A program made the translations under genes and the position numbers. From NCBI GenBank assembly GCA_964035575.1, contig OZ037838.1:248001-312000 (forward strand): a DNA stretch of 64,000 nucleotides. The letters run 5' to 3'. Position 1 is the stretch's first letter; every line of letters starts with the position of its first letter. Under the pieces are notes generated by a model. That model made no database searches, was not told the origin of the DNA, and saw nothing but the letters and a program-made list of their open reading frames with translations. The DNA comes from Rhynchopus sp. YZ270_cl-10. Taxonomy: Eukaryota > Euglenozoa > Diplonemea > Diplonemida > Diplonemidae. Below, piece by piece: positions 1 to 11,816 of this stretch.

Positions 1-2715
1 TGCGTAGACCCCTGGGGGCAGGATTATGGAGCGCACCTTCTCGATCTCGACCTTGCGCTCCCACAGGAGCAGTGCAGTGCGGCGGTATTCGGCAGGGTCG
101 AGGATGCCGTTGTCGTTGAAGTCGAGCTCCTTCGCGAAGAAGCGCCAAGGGCTCAGCTCGGCTTCGGCGTGCGTGATCCAGTACATGTGCGAGAAGGAGT
201 ACTGCATGTCCACAGGGGAGCGGAAGCGGTGGCTCGACGTCGCCTCAAAGCGATCGGACCACTCGCTGTGCATCTCGCGGACGACCTGTTGGAGTGTGGG
301 GGGTGGGGTGTTGGGAGGGGGGTTAGAATAAAGTGTCCCTAATCGGACTTCTTCAGATTTGCAAATTTAGAGAAGAGGTTGGTACATGAATGCATCTCTT
401 GCCTTAAGATGCATCGGTGACAGCATTAGAAGGATATGAAAGAATAATGTGTAGAGCAGAGCAAGGACACACCTGTGAGTCGATGAAGTGCGGCATGTGG
501 GAAGGCACACGCCTGGCGCTGGTGCCGAACTTCTTTGTGTACAGCCGGTTGACCTGCTTCAGCGAGTCGCCAAAGGTGTCGAGCAGCTTCCGCCGTGTGT
601 CGTCGACCAGCTCTGCCCTGTCGTCCCCTTGCAGTGAACCGCCGAAGGGCTCAAGCCACTTGCGGCCCTCGGTTCTCCAGAGCGCGTCTGTGGCGTTCTC
701 TTCTTGGCGCCGCATGAGGAGCTTGCGTGAGGACGTCTGCTGTGCCTGGGGCTCCTCCTCCTCCTCCTCTGCATGCTTCTGCCCTTGCCCTATGATGCGT
801 ACCTGCGACAGAAGCAGGCCAGCATCAGCATCAGCATCTATGTCGACACTCAGCAGACGTCGGCCATGTACTGCAGAGGCCAGCGTGTCACTGCCCGTGG
901 TGTCCACCGGTGCAGCGTCCTCATCGATGGGTGCGTCGTTCTGCATGGGTGCCTCGTCGTTCTTGTTGACGTCGGCCTCATGTACAGCAACGTCGCTGCC
1001 GTCGTCTGCTGGCGCAGCGTCAGTGTCCATGGGCGCCTCATCCAGGACCTGTGTAGGTCTGTCTGCACTGAACGTAACGTTAAAGAGAACGCGAAGGGTT
1101 GCTGGCGTGTCGCCCGACGTCGACGCACTCTGCTCTGTCTCAGTGGGCACCTCCCCGACCAGCTCAAACTCCGATTGGAAGTACGGACGAACCGGCTCGT
1201 CCGCTTTGAGCATGACAAGCAGAAGCTTGTACAGCTGCGACACTGCCACAATGCGAAGCGACTCCGACACGCTGTTGAGGAACGTCCCCGAGGTGACGGT
1301 GCCTGTGCCCAGCGGGTAGCACTGACTGATGTTGACGACAAGGAGGAAGGCCTCGCGCGGCACCACGATGTTGTCGAGGTGCAGTGTTCTGTGCTGCGGT
1401 GTGGTGGCTGTCGCCCACTCGTCGCACTCAAGCGTCGAGAAGACGTAGTCCCTAGGCAAGGTGTCGTCGCTGCCGCTGCCGCTGCTGTCTGTGCGTGGTG
1501 TGTTCTGCTCTGCCAGCACGTCCTCGATGCCGCAGTCCAGCGCATCGTACCCACACTCCCGGTTGTTGCAGTTCCTGTCGCAGAACCTGTCCCCCAGCCA
1601 TGAGTCCGGGCACCCACTGTGGCAGTGCTGTGCGACCCACCTGTTCTGGTTGTGCGCCGCTGCCGGTGCTGGGACAGAAGAACCTCCAGCAGCACCGTCC
1701 TTGCTCTTGCAGTCATCCGCATCCCAGTCGCACGCAGCATTGTTGCACGTCTTGTCGCAGTACCCATCCCCGACCCAATTCGAGGGACACCCCTCAGCAC
1801 AGTTCGGCACAGGCCACGAAAGGTAAATACGGTGCCCCGACACCTGCAATGAAATTAAAGATTCCCCAACCTTCCAAAAACTCGAACCCCTAATCCACCC
1901 CACCTTTAGAAAAGCAAAACCCACTTCACCCCACACCTTTTCCCTACTTCAACCCATCACCCTCCCCACACCCCACATACCTGCGAGACAAAGTCCTCTG
2001 GATGGACGGGTCGCCCGAAGAAGGTGTCGTCATTCAGATAGATGAATCGCCGTGAGAGGCCTTCAATTCTGTGTAGATGGCACTCAATCGAGGGTGACGC
2101 GAACACGGGGAGGTGCGACGCATTGGTGTAGATGTCGTGGTGCGGCACGACCTTGATGCGTGGGTGCGCTATGTCTAACCAATGCGGCACCTGCCCGTTC
2201 GTCACGATGTAGATGTTCCGGATCCACCCTGCGTTCTTGATGAGCGAGCGGATCGAATACCTCAGCTCCTGGTTGTCCTGGAAGCGCGATGGATTGGTCT
2301 TATCCTCCACATCCTCACTGCCACCACCACTCCCACTCCCACTCCCACTACCCGACCCCGTCTCATTCGACCACGTAGCATTGAAGCTGTCGGTTTCGAA
2401 GGCCCGCATCTCAGCCTCAGCTTCGCGGGCTCTGTAATATCGCATGTTGCGTTGCATCCAAGGGTCGCTTCCGTTGACCCAAGTGTACACAGCATCGATA
2501 GGCTCGTGACAGAGGAAGTCTTCGTAAGAACGTTCTGCAATGTTGCGTGCAAAGTGTCGTCTCGCATTCCCATGTGTGTCAACAATGGTGATTCCAAAAA
2601 GGTTTTCGATGGAAAACAAAATTTGGTGTGTTATACCAACAACAGCAATCGCGGCAAGCACCACCGCGACCCGACCACAGCGTCCAGCAAGGACAGACAC
2701 GATTCTGCGGAACAT
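1..2715 (-). CDS. GNPTAB: GNPTAB-like Stealth phosphotransferase, 3' end cut by window
   Basis: Family knowledge: N-acetylglucosamine-1-phosphotransferase alpha/beta, a Golgi type II membrane enzyme that starts the mannose-6-phosphate lysosomal tag. Three exons are seen: 2715-1981, 1843-473 and 285-1. Both introns have GT at the donor and AG at the acceptor, and all joins are in phase 0. The ATG at 2715 is the first in frame and follows a long pyrimidine tract. Residues about 17-31 form a signal anchor. Stealth CR1 ([12 protein letters not shown]) lies at residues 74-85 and CR2 begins near 144 ([15 protein letters not shown], later [11 protein letters not shown]). Two Notch/LNR modules follow ([17 protein letters not shown] and [17 protein letters not shown]). 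Exon 3 carries CR3 ([14 protein letters not shown]) and an EF-hand-like loop ([13 protein letters not shown]). The order CR1-CR2-LNR-LNR-CR3-EF-hand matches metazoan and amoebozoan GNPTAB. CR4 and the stop lie beyond position 1. The acidic spacer in exon 2 has no recognisable domain. Confidence 0.88.
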
Positions 2716-3337
2716 CGTAAAGATAGGAGAGAGAAAAGCGAGGAAGAAAAAGACAAAAACGCGGTGATCTAAATCCAATTCAGGAATGGAAAAACAACAA
2801 CTTTTGTGAACCTAAGCCTTTTGCTTAGTCACCTAACGAGAGAGGTAAAAAAAGGGAGAAAGGGGAGAGGGAGAAGGGGAGGGGGGGGAGACGATACAAA
2901 AAAAAAATCCCTCGAACCGAGTTATAACCCCTCGCTCATTTAATGGGTTGGGGATGGTGGAGGAGGAGGGGGGTTCTCTGTGTGGTGTAGGTGTGGGGGT
3001 GGGTGAGGAACCAAATAGGGGGGTTTTGGGGGGGAGGGGTCAACGGAGGAGGTGAAAGTTTGACGAACAAAAAAAAATTACGACGAAAGCGCGAAAATCG
3101 AAAAGCAAAGTACGAGCTTTAACTGCAACGATGAGAAATGGATCTGCACCTGCCCTACCTACCCTCTCAGCTCCGAGGAGGAAGTCAAAAAGGAAAAACA
3201 GTGCTTCGCCGGCCCAAAACTGATCCCGATGAGTGGCTACACGTGGTAGTGTTGTGGGCTTATGCTGAAAAAGTCGTGCTTCGTCTGCGAAGACTTGAAG
3301 TTGGACCCTGACCCTTGGGAACGTGCGACAAATATGA
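2716..3337. other. Intergenic, G-rich and low complexity
   Basis: Between the GNPTAB-like start and the first inverted-repeat element. It holds purine-rich and G-rich stretches (about 2845-3050) and poly-A runs. No convincing coding region, tRNA or repeat family was recognised. Confidence 0.5.
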
Positions 3338-3339
3338 TA

Positions 3340-4352
3340 TGGGCTCGTCCGGAAACCCCCCAGCCCAAAATCATCTATTTTGGGGTTTTTGGGGTTTTAC
3401 CAGAAATTAGCGCCGATAGGTGCCCAGAACCACCCCAGAAACCATATTCTGGCGGGTTTTGGGGCTTTTGGGCAAAAATACACTTTTTTTGACTCATTTT
3501 TGGGTATTTTAGGGTGGTTTTAGGCTAGTTTTGGCCACAGTGGCTTGTATGGGGTAATTTTACTGTTTCGACCCCATTTTTGGAGGAACGTTCCACACAC
3601 ACCCGAACGATGTTGGGGGTCACATCGACACATATGAACACGATATGAGCAAGGTTGAACCAAGGAGTCATGTACAGAAGGGTGGGACCCACGTGGATTC
3701 GGGATCCAGGTGGAGCCCAACTTGACAATATCAGTGACCAAATACAGCAAGGGTACACGGATCTAAGGACAGACCTCAGGTTTCGGGCTCCACGTGGATC
3801 CCGAAAAGCTGTAAGGACTCAACATTTGCACTCAGGAACCTCACTGGAGGGTAGTAGGGTGGTTTGGGGTGGTTTTGAGACACAGGTACGGGCTGTCTGC
3901 TGTTTTTTCCATGAAAGTGCCGTATCACCACACAAAACACTAGGTACAATGGTGGCCAGTAAAACAGGGGTTAGCATGCAAAGCTCCACATCCCTCCAGC
4001 ACACCCCACCCTTCTGTACATGACTCCTTAATTCAACCTTGCTCATATCGTGTTCATATGTGTCGATGTGACCCCGAACATCGTTCGGGTGTGTGTGGAA
4101 CGTTCCTCCAAAAATGGGGTCGAAACAGTAAAATTACCCCATACAAGCCACTGTGGCCAAAAATAGCCTAAAACCACCCTAAAATACCCAAAAATGAGTC
4201 AAAAAAAGTGTATTTTTGCCCAAAAGCCCCCAAAACCCGCCAGAATATGGTTTCTGGGGTGGTTCTGGGCACCTATCGGCGCTAATTTCTGGTAAAACCC
4301 CAAAAACCCCAAAATAGATGATTTTGGGCTGGGGGGTTTCCGGACGAGTTCA
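3340..4352. mobile_element. Element A: TA-flanked foldback/MITE with about 350-bp inverted arms
   Basis: The left arm (3340 to about 3690) returns almost perfectly as the reverse complement at about 4005-4352, leaving about 315 bp of unique centre. The outer ends read TGGGCTCGTCCGG and, inverted, TGAACTCGTCCGG. TA dinucleotides sit at 3338-3339 and 4353-4354, as expected of a Tc1/mariner-like target duplication. There is no transposase coding region, so it would be non-autonomous. The right TA is also the left TA of element B. Confidence 0.8.
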
Positions 4353-4354
4353 TA

Positions 4355-6792
4355 TCAGTGGCTGTCACGAAATGTGGTAATTCATGTGGCCCGCCTTTAA
4401 CTAATTAAAATTTTGGACTTTTTGCTCGATTTTTTTTTCATTTTATTGCGCGGACCTCGGAAATGCAGTTAAGCGCATTTTCGACTTCCGGAAAAATGCC
4501 AATATTTCCTGGGATAAGGGGATGAAGACCGAAAAAGTGACCTGGAGAAGACGTGTCCAGGACAATAGCTTTTCCTCCAAAAAACGCCGAAAAATATTTT
4601 GTTGGATTCAGCGGACCGAAAACGTGCAATTCCGTACCCCCTTTTTTTGTTTTGACACCCCAGGACTCCACCCCCAAACCTCCCCAAGCACCCCCAAACC
4701 CACTTTTCAGTCACATTTTGGTAGGGAATTTCACTTAAATTTCGCCTAAAATGACCCAAAAGGACCCGTGTGCCATGATGTCTGCCCGTTTCTTGTGCAC
4801 AAAATTGTCAATCTCCCCACCTACGTGGCAAAGAGTCTGTTCGTGTCACATAGCAACACTGAACCAAAGACCTGGCCTATGCCTAAACTTCCTCACTGCC
4901 AAAGGGGTTTTTGTGCCTCCTAATATGGCAAACGGGTAACGGTTACACAGGCTTGTTCAGGGCAAATCCTTAAGAAATCGTGCTGTTTAACCGAACCTGG
5001 TACAGATCGTTCACAGAGGTTCAACTAGGATTTTTTCATCATTTCTTTATTTATTTTCAAAGATTGTGAAAAGATCTTTCAAAAGGCACCATTTTCGAGT
5101 TGAAATACCAATTACTCCCGGGTAGAGTGTGACCGCAAAGCCAAAACAATTGACCGGTCCTTAAGGGGTGTGTAAACATACAGGGAAACAGTGAAATACT
5201 GTGTGGCCCGCCTTTAACCCTTTAAGGACCAGAGGGGACATATATGTCCACGCAACCACCTAAATTGGCTTCCACTAGGACTTTTTGAAGATTTTTTTTT
5301 TAAATGAGAAGATTTTGTGCGAAATCTTTCAAAAGACGCAAGATTCGATTTTTTTTGACGCTCTCATCCCCTCTCATCCACACCCGGCATTATCACATAA
5401 TAGGGTATTTTGGGTCATTTTTGGGGAATAATGTACCATTCTGACGCGCTTGAGTCATCAGAGGATTCAAACTTTGGTGTGCAGGGAACCATTTTGTACG
5501 GTCTTCAGAAGCGAAACTAAAATAATGGAAAATACCCGCGACTGGGCAAAGTAACACGCGTAGTTGCAGTTCCTGACCCTGAACTGGATGTGCCTCTTCT
5601 CCGTGTATTTATTGCATTTTGTCTTTTGAGGAACATTGTACAGAATGGTTATTTCCCTCCCTCCCGCCAAAGCCCGAGGGACCCTTGAGGGAGGTCAGGG
5701 CTCCCCGAGGGCCGAAGGCCCGAGGGAAGCCCTGACCTCCCGAAAGGAGTCCCGAGGGCCAAGGGAGGGTGGGATGTAACTTTGTGCCCCGATCCGTGGC
5801 TTTTTGTGCCCGACTGTCGTTTTTCATTTTTTGCCTGTAAAAACCCTGTATAAGGGGTGCAGCATGGGGGCACATGGTGCCCCACACATGGCTCTTGCAC
5901 GCCAAATTGCCCTCAAATTGCCCGGAATGCCACGCATGGGGCAATCTAGACCGTTTTTGGACCGATTTTCGCGACCAAAAAAATTTTTTTCGGAGGGTCC
6001 CTTCGAAATTTCGGCGGGAGGGTACGGAAAGCCACAGGGAGGGGTACAAAATCTATATCAACACGGTCAAGGTACAGAGACACTGGCAGGAGGGTGTTGG
6101 TCGACAACTTCTTCTTGCTTGGGAAACAGGCGTCTGAAAACAGATTACATGTGCGTGGGATGCGGCGTTCACCTTTGTTCAGCACCATGCCAAGTTGGCC
6201 AAAAGTCCCAAAAGCCCCAACTTTTGTACTGTCCAACCTCTGTACAATTACGGTATATGTAGTTGGTTGGTACCTTCTCTCCATGCAGTGAGACATTATC
6301 TACTAGGACTTTTTGTTCGATTTTTTTTTCTTTTGAAAGATTTTGAACCGATCTTTCAAATAAAGCCATTTTCGAAAACCGAAAAAACAGGTGCGCAGCC
6401 GGAATAATTTTTTTCCTCAAAATTTTCAGAAAAAAATATCAGCTCTCCTCAATTTTCCATTTTCCATTTTTCTCATTTTATTTCGATTTCTGCTCCATTT
6501 GAAAGATCTGCTCAAAATCTTTCAATTGCGGCCAGGTACGATCAAAAATATGCATCAGATCACATTTTACCTACGGGAGAGAAGATCCTAGCAAATCGAA
6601 AAAATCGTAGTAACGTGGGTGTTATGATAATTACCCCCAAATAAATTTCTGAAAAAAAAAAATCGAGAATCGTTTCGTTGCAATCAGCGCATTCCGCGCA
6701 ATGCAAATAAAAAAAAAATCGGTGAAAAAGTCAAAAATTTAGTCATTTTACTCAAAAATGTTGAAATTACCACATTTCGTGACAGCCACTGA
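4355..6792. mobile_element. Element B: 2.4-kb TA-flanked element with perfect 28-bp terminal inverted repeats
   Basis: Positions 4355-4382 and 6765-6792 are perfect reverse complements (begin TCAGTGGCTGTCACGAAATG) and are bounded by TA at 4353-4354 and 6793-6794. The ends resemble Tc1/mariner-type termini. The interior is AT-rich and has recurring motifs: GTGGCCCGCCTTTAAC near 4388 and 5203, and an ACTAGGACTTTTTG motif followed by a GATCTTTCAAA-type motif near 5030, 5274 and 6300. No transposase was recognised, so it is probably a non-autonomous or decayed element. A 53-bp hairpin lies at 5689-5741. Confidence 0.75.
5689..5741. repeat. GC-rich perfect hairpin inside element B
   Basis: GGGAGGTCAGGGCT at 5689-5702 pairs with its reverse complement at 5728-5741, and the loop (CGAGGGCC-GAA-GGCCCGAG) is itself palindromic. 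Function unknown. Confidence 0.7.
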
Positions 6793-6794
6793 TA

Positions 6795-7147
6795 TACAGT
6801 CTCCGCTCCACACAATTGGGGCATTACCGTATCAGGACGTAGTGAAGTGCCTAGAAAGCACCTCCTCGCACCGTGGGGAAGAAGCGTGCCTGCATCGCCT
6901 CGGACAGCTCTGAAACACCTAGAGCAGAAGAAGAACAAGGATGCCCCAAGGAAATAACCACCATGACCGCACCAAACCACGCGCCCCGAACCTTCCCAGA
7001 CAAATAAGAACGGGGAATAAGTCTTCCTGCAACAGGGCAAAATGGGTTTTTTTGGGGGTGTTTTGAAAGTCTTGCGTTTTTTGTTGGGACCCTGGATTAC
7101 GTTATATTCATCACCACCCTCCCTCCCCTCCCCTCCCTGGTCACACA
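6795..7147. other. Intergenic; contains the shared UBP 3' flank
   Basis: No gene seen. The last about 100 bp (7040-7147: a GGGACCCTGG box, then TCATCACCACCCTCC and the stop region) resemble the 3' flanks of UBP copies at 14565-14652 and 48010-48040. This suggests a conserved 3' UTR or termination region duplicated with the genes. Confidence 0.5.
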
Positions 7148-8257
7148 TCACTCACTGTGTGGGTACAGATGTCTTGTCGCAATGTAGGTATCTTCTTCCG
7201 ATACCAGAACAACACGTGAACACGGTGATATCGCAAATGCCTCGCATTGCGGTATCTCACGCACACAGGACATGGTCGCCACATCATACTGGCGCAGGGG
7301 TATATTGTTATATTCATCTCTGTCTTCATCATAATCCTCTACCCTCACCACAAGGTACTTCCCACATGGTGTGAACTGCATGTCGACAGCCCCATCCACA
7401 TCAACACTGCGAAGAGCCGCACCACTCCAATCATAGAGGTGTACGCTCTTTTTAACCTGCACTGCAAAGACAGAAGCAGACCGTGAAAGCGCTACTACAC
7501 CGCACCACCCCCCCTCCAACGGTACACATGCAACAGCTTCACCTGTGTTCACATCCCACAGACGTGCGTTCCTCTCCCTGTTGGAGGAGGTGATCACCCA
7601 CCCACCACAGTCAGACACTGCCACCACACACCTTTCATGCGAGAGAGTGCGGAGCAACGTCAGGTCTTCGTCATACACAGAGACGCCGTCTGTGCCCTTC
7701 GAGACAACGACACTGCCGCACGCGAACACTGACTTCGAGGAGCCGTCGACTTTGCGGACCACCTCCCCACCCGGAAGTGCAACCTTGAGAAGGCAGTCCC
7801 AACACGCCAGGTAGCAGCGTGTCTTGCACTGCGAGATGGCAGGCGGACCGTGCACTTCATTGTCCACTTCAAACGAGAAGGCAGTGTTGAAGGTTTCTGT
7901 GTCGAAGCCGCCAACGTTCTCATCACAAAAATAGATGCAGAGCGTTCCACAACGCGACAGCGAGAACATTATCAAGCCCGCATCTTCACCCTCATATGTT
8001 GCAGTGTACTGAGCAGGACACTTGATGTCGGCAAAGCGGCGGGCAAGCACAACCTTCACCCCTGCATCAAACGCAGTGTCCTGCAGACGGCACGTCCCCT
8101 CCAGCACCTGCGTGCCGATGCGCATCTCGACAGACGCAGGCGAGACAGCAAGCGCCGTGCACGCAACCTCCTTTGCCGCTGCAACGTCCGCCTCGCACGG
8201 CACCTCCACTGTCGCAGTCACGCCGGACTCTTCCAGCACAAAGGTCACATCCATCAT
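7148..8257 (-). CDS. UBP family copy 1: ubiquitin-like domain + WD-like beta-propeller
   Basis: 369 residues from the tandem ATG-ATG at 8257/8254, the start shared by all copies. Residues 1-72 (MMDVTFVLEESGVTATVEVP onward) have the strand/helix spacing of a ubiquitin-like fold. MRIGTQVLEGTCRLQDTAFD aligns with the ubiquitin segment around FAGKQLEDGRTLSDYN. There is no terminal Gly-Gly, so it is an integral rather than a conjugated domain. Residues about 80-365 hold six or seven WD-like blades (for example VSVYDEDLTLLRTLSHE, ARLWDVNTGEAVACVP, VHLYDWSGAALRSVDV, RQYDVATMSCVREIP). Typical WD dipeptides are partly replaced by YD/WD, as in degenerate propellers. It ends with the family tail HLYPHSE. 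The next copy starts 264 bp away on the same strand. Its 5' flank (8258-8370) is shared with copy 5. Function unknown; ubiquitin-pathway or self-recognition roles are guesses. Confidence 0.8.
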   Translation of the reverse strand: MMDVTFVLEESGVTATVEVPCEADVAAAKEVACTALAVSPASVEMRIGTQVLEGTCRLQDTAFDAGVKVVLARRFADIKCPAQYTATYEGEDAGLIMFSLSRCGTLCIYFCDENVGGFDTETFNTAFSFEVDNEVHGPPAISQCKTRCYLACWDCLLKVALPGGEVVRKVDGSSKSVFACGSVVVSKGTDGVSVYDEDLTLLRTLSHERCVVAVSDCGGWVITSSNRERNARLWDVNTGEAVACVPLEGGWCGVVALSRSASVFAVQVKKSVHLYDWSGAALRSVDVDGAVDMQFTPCGKYLVVRVEDYDEDRDEYNNIPLRQYDVATMSCVREIPQCEAFAISPCSRVVLVSEEDTYIATRHLYPHSE

Positions 8258-8521
8258 TGTTTCACAAGCTCTGTTGGTGTGGTGCAATTTAATGTTCTGT
8301 TGGGTGGACAGTTGAAGGAGCTGAGAGGGTGGACAAGAGGGGATGAGGGATGGGGGTCGTTGTTTTGGGCGGAGAACAATACATGCGAGACGAAAGTGTC
8401 TCCCGTGTCATACACATCGTTACTGATAAAACACCCATTTCAAAGAACAACCTAACCTCTCGTGCTTAGCCCTCTGTGAACTGCCTGCGAGGAGCTGCGC
8501 AAACGCCGCATCTCGCAATCA

Positions 8522-9625
8522 TCAGTAGGGGTACAGATGTCTCGTCACAATTGTAACCAAACCCGACTTCACAGCCACCGCACGTGAACACGGCGAGATC
8601 ACAAATGAAGAGGCACCAGCGACGTCGGAGAACACACGCACACAGGACATGGTCGCCACGTCATACTGGTGCAGTGAATGTTGTCGATGATCCCCCGCCA
8701 ACTGTACTACGAGATACTTCCCACACGGAGTGAATTTTATGCAAATAAAGGAAAGATTCTCCTGTTCAAAGCTGCCAAGAGCCGCACCACTCCAGTCATA
8801 GAGCTGCACTTTGTCAGAGTGCACGACAGCAAAGACGGAGGCACGCCGTGAAAGCGCCACATTCCTCCCAGTCGCAGGCACACATGCCACAGCTTCACCT
8901 GTGTTCACATCCCACAGACGTGCGTTCTTCTCAGTCCTCGAGGAGGTGATCATCCACCCACCACAGTCCGACACCACGAACCCACTGCACCCTTCGTGCG
9001 AGAGAGAGCGGAGCAACGTCAGGTTTTCGTCATACACACCACAGCTTCTTTGTCCACGGGAGACAACAACACCACCACACGCGAACACTGAGTACGAGGT
9101 GCCGTCGACTTTGCGGAGCACCTCCCCACCCGGAAGCGCAACCTTGGCAAGACAACGCATACTCGCCATGTAACAGCGTGTCTTGCACCGTGAGATTGCA
9201 AGCGCACCGCAGGCCCCAATGTCTACTTTGAACTCGAAGGCAGGGCTGAAGGTTTCTGTATCGAGGCCGGTCACATAGCCTGGATCCTGTGTAAAGAGAC
9301 AGAGTGCTCCACAAGGAGAGAGCGAAAAACGATTTATATCCATCCGTTGCCCACCAGTTGGCGCCTCTACACTGTACTCAGCAGGACACTTGATGTTGGC
9401 AAAGCGAGGACAGGCAAGCACAACCTGCACCCCTGCACCAAACGCAGTGTCCTGCAGACGGCACGTCTCCTCCAGCACCTGCGTGCCGATGCGCATCTCG
9501 ACAGACGCAGGCGAGACAGCAAGCGCCGTGCACGCAACCTCCTTTGCCGCTGCAACGTTCGCCTCGCACGGCACCTCCACTGTCGCAGTCACGCCTGACT
9601 CTTCCAGCACAAAGGTCACATCCAT
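8522..9625 (-). CDS. UBP family copy 2: ubiquitin-like domain + WD-like beta-propeller
   Basis: 367 residues from the ATG at 9625; only one Met precedes DVTFV. The N-terminal domain is nearly identical to the other copies (variant CEANVAAAKE). The propeller is among the most divergent, with blade strings such as CGVYDENLTLLRSLSHE, VQLYDWSGAALGSFEQ and HQYDVATMSCVRVFSD, and it ends HLYPY. Its 5' flank (9626-9690) differs from every other copy. The segment 9704-9800 upstream recurs at 10405-10500. A truncated fragment at 15965-16095 is most like this copy, so a close relative once lay there. Confidence 0.8.
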   Translation of the reverse strand: MDVTFVLEESGVTATVEVPCEANVAAAKEVACTALAVSPASVEMRIGTQVLEETCRLQDTAFGAGVQVVLACPRFANIKCPAEYSVEAPTGGQRMDINRFSLSPCGALCLFTQDPGYVTGLDTETFSPAFEFKVDIGACGALAISRCKTRCYMASMRCLAKVALPGGEVLRKVDGTSYSVFACGGVVVSRGQRSCGVYDENLTLLRSLSHEGCSGFVVSDCGGWMITSSRTEKNARLWDVNTGEAVACVPATGRNVALSRRASVFAVVHSDKVQLYDWSGAALGSFEQENLSFICIKFTPCGKYLVVQLAGDHRQHSLHQYDVATMSCVRVFSDVAGASSFVISPCSRAVAVKSGLVTIVTRHLYPY

Positions 9626-9703
9626 TTTTTTATTTATCCGTATTCCTCTGTGTTTAATGTACTGTGATGTGGCATCTTGGGTAGAAGACACTCTTGACCT
9701 ACC

Positions 9704-11030
9704 TCGAGGAGGTGGACACGTGGAAAGAGGGGACGAGGGATGGGGGTCGTTTTGTTTGTTGCAGTGTCGACACTCACTATGTCAGAGAGATTGGTGGCAA
9801 AATTGACTGTCAGTTGAACTCATCCAACCGCCTGGTTGGTTTTTATTGTTTTTTGATTTTCTTTGGGTACGTGCACAGTGAACAACCTACACAAAAATAC
9901 GAGCACGTTTAGATACAAAAAGCACACCCGCCTAGCGGGAGGCATATAAAACACTTAACTAAGGTCCACCCTTTAACATTGCGGACTCCAAATCTTCAAA
10001 AACCCGTTGTTTCCCGTTTTTTTCCCTTGCTAAAAACCCCTGAAAGCGGTCGTATTTCTGACCGCATTTGTTACGTGTTTCCAAATAAAATCCATTAAGG
10101 CGACGAGGCCTGTGGGTCGTTATTTTGTTAGAAAGCAACATCCCCCACCTCGAAGAAACAATAGTGAAAGCGTTGTGAACAAACTGGCCTCCTTCAGCTG
10201 TGAAAAGGTTAGAGTTAAAGTACACAGCAACACATCAGGGTCAGACGACTGTCTTGTCTCCTCCTTCACGGGAGTAGCCCTGTGTGCCAGGTAAGCCTGT
10301 CCGACCTTACCTTCACTATCCAATACAAAAGACAAATAATAATTGCACACACGACAGCACGAATGAGCTACCATGAGCTAATAGCGTCGTTCGTCATAGT
10401 CGCAAAGCAAAGGTGGACACGTGGAAAGAGGGGACGAGGGCTGGGGGTCGTTTTGTTTGTTGCAGTGTCGACACTCACTATGTCAGAGAGATTGGTTCTG
10501 CGCACAATTTTGGGGCTTTTTTGTGTCAGAAAAAAAAAACAGAGAAATGTGCACCTACGACAGAACGAGGGCGGTACACAACCGTCCGTCAGCCGGCGGC
10601 CCACCTTCTCCTCACTCAACCAACCGCCTGGTTGGTTTTTAGTTACCATTCCCAAACAAAAGAGACAATCCCAAAAACACCTTGTCTTATTGTTAGTCTT
10701 CACCCAAGAGTCTGAGATGGAAGGGATGGGTAGCAGCAACGTGCTGCAATAAAAGTCTGTCTTTCAAAACACAAAAACAAAATGAAGTTCACGTGCACAC
10801 GCATTGAATAGATTTGCTTATTTGTAGATTTGATTTTCTTTGTGAACAACCTACACAAAAACACGAGCACGTTTAGATACAAAAAGCACGCCTAGGGGGA
10901 GGCATATAAAACATTTAACTAAGGTCCACCCTTTAACATTGCGGACTCCAAATCTTCAAAAACCCGTTGTTTCCCGTTTTTTTTTCCCTTGCTAAAAACC
11001 CCTTGAAAGCGGTCGTATTTCTGACTGTAT
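9704..11030. repeat. Direct duplication of UBP upstream sequence
   Basis: Blocks at 9704-9800 (GGTGGACACGTGGAAAGAGG...) and 9845-10070 recur in the same order at 10405-10500 and 10833-11030, with extra material in the second copy. The second copy is an orphan 5' flank with no gene attached. A short GTGGGGGTCGTT-type motif is also near 8340 and 17980, upstream of copies 1 and 5. Apart from this repeat, 9626-11034 has no recognisable gene. Confidence 0.7.
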
Positions 11031-11034
11031 CTCT

Positions 11035-11205
11035 CGAAATTGTTCAAGATTGAACTGAGAGAAGAAGAAACCCCAAACCCTCCCAGACCAAACGGTCTAA
11101 CCTGTTGTATTGACATAGTGTGGAGGAGAATGAGGAGCACAAGAATCGTCTTCGCGTATGCTAAAAGATTTCCTACGATATGTCACAAGTGTCATGTCAC
11201 CGAAA
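11035..11205. repeat. Dispersed repeat, about 170 bp
   Basis: Runs from TTGTTCAAGATTGAACTGAG to GTCACAAGTGTCATGTCACC and recurs at about 49692-49868. Its right end (GATATGTCACAAGTGTCATG) is also at 29780 and 51323. No coding potential seen. Confidence 0.7.
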
Positions 11206-11816
11206 AAAAGATCTTTTTTTTTTTGGCCCAAAAAAAAAAAAAAAAAAAAACTGCCTAAAACAGGGTTCTAGCTCAGACAGAGTGTTTTCCACGGTGGTTT
11301 TGGGTGGCATGACATGCCACCCAAGATTTTTGGGGTGGTTTTTGGGTGGCATATATGCCACCCAAGATTTTCTTCTTTTTTTTTTTGAGTATTGTATGAC
11401 CTGTGACCCCACCATGGAGAGCACGTGGCTCGCTGAGTTGCTCGAATTGCCTGCAGCTATCCAACAAACATCATCACCGTCTCAGCTTCCTTCACGAGCC
11501 GTTCAGCCTCCGCCACCTTCACAAGCCAAAGTAAATAGGGCAAAAGTAGCGTACCGTGCGCCTGCGGCGCTCTTGCTGTCTGACAGACAAAATCACATTG
11601 CCAAAATTGTGAATAGTGCAATTTTTTCCGCCCTCCCTCCCCTCTCCTTCCTGTGATTGGCAGGGAGTCGCGCGCGCGACGACTGCTAGGGCTCGAAGAA
11701 AGCTCGGGGGGGGCCAAATTTTGAGACCAAAAACCAAGCGGAAGCCCTGTTCGGGTAAATCATGTACAGTGTTTAGGAGGGGGCCTTCCGCGCGGGAGAA
11801 TTTTTTTTTGGCCTAA

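Noticed and set aside
417-1319. 300-codon plus-strand frame
   Set aside because: Antisense of exon 2 of the GNPTAB-like gene, which has matching LNR motifs and introns.
3525-4046. Short open frames inside element A
   Set aside because: They lie in the inverted arms, mirror each other, and have no protein similarity recognisable to me.
5205-5260. piggyBac-type end (TTAA with GGACCAGAGGGGACATATAT)
   Set aside because: Suggestive motif with TTAA, but no matching inverted partner could be located.
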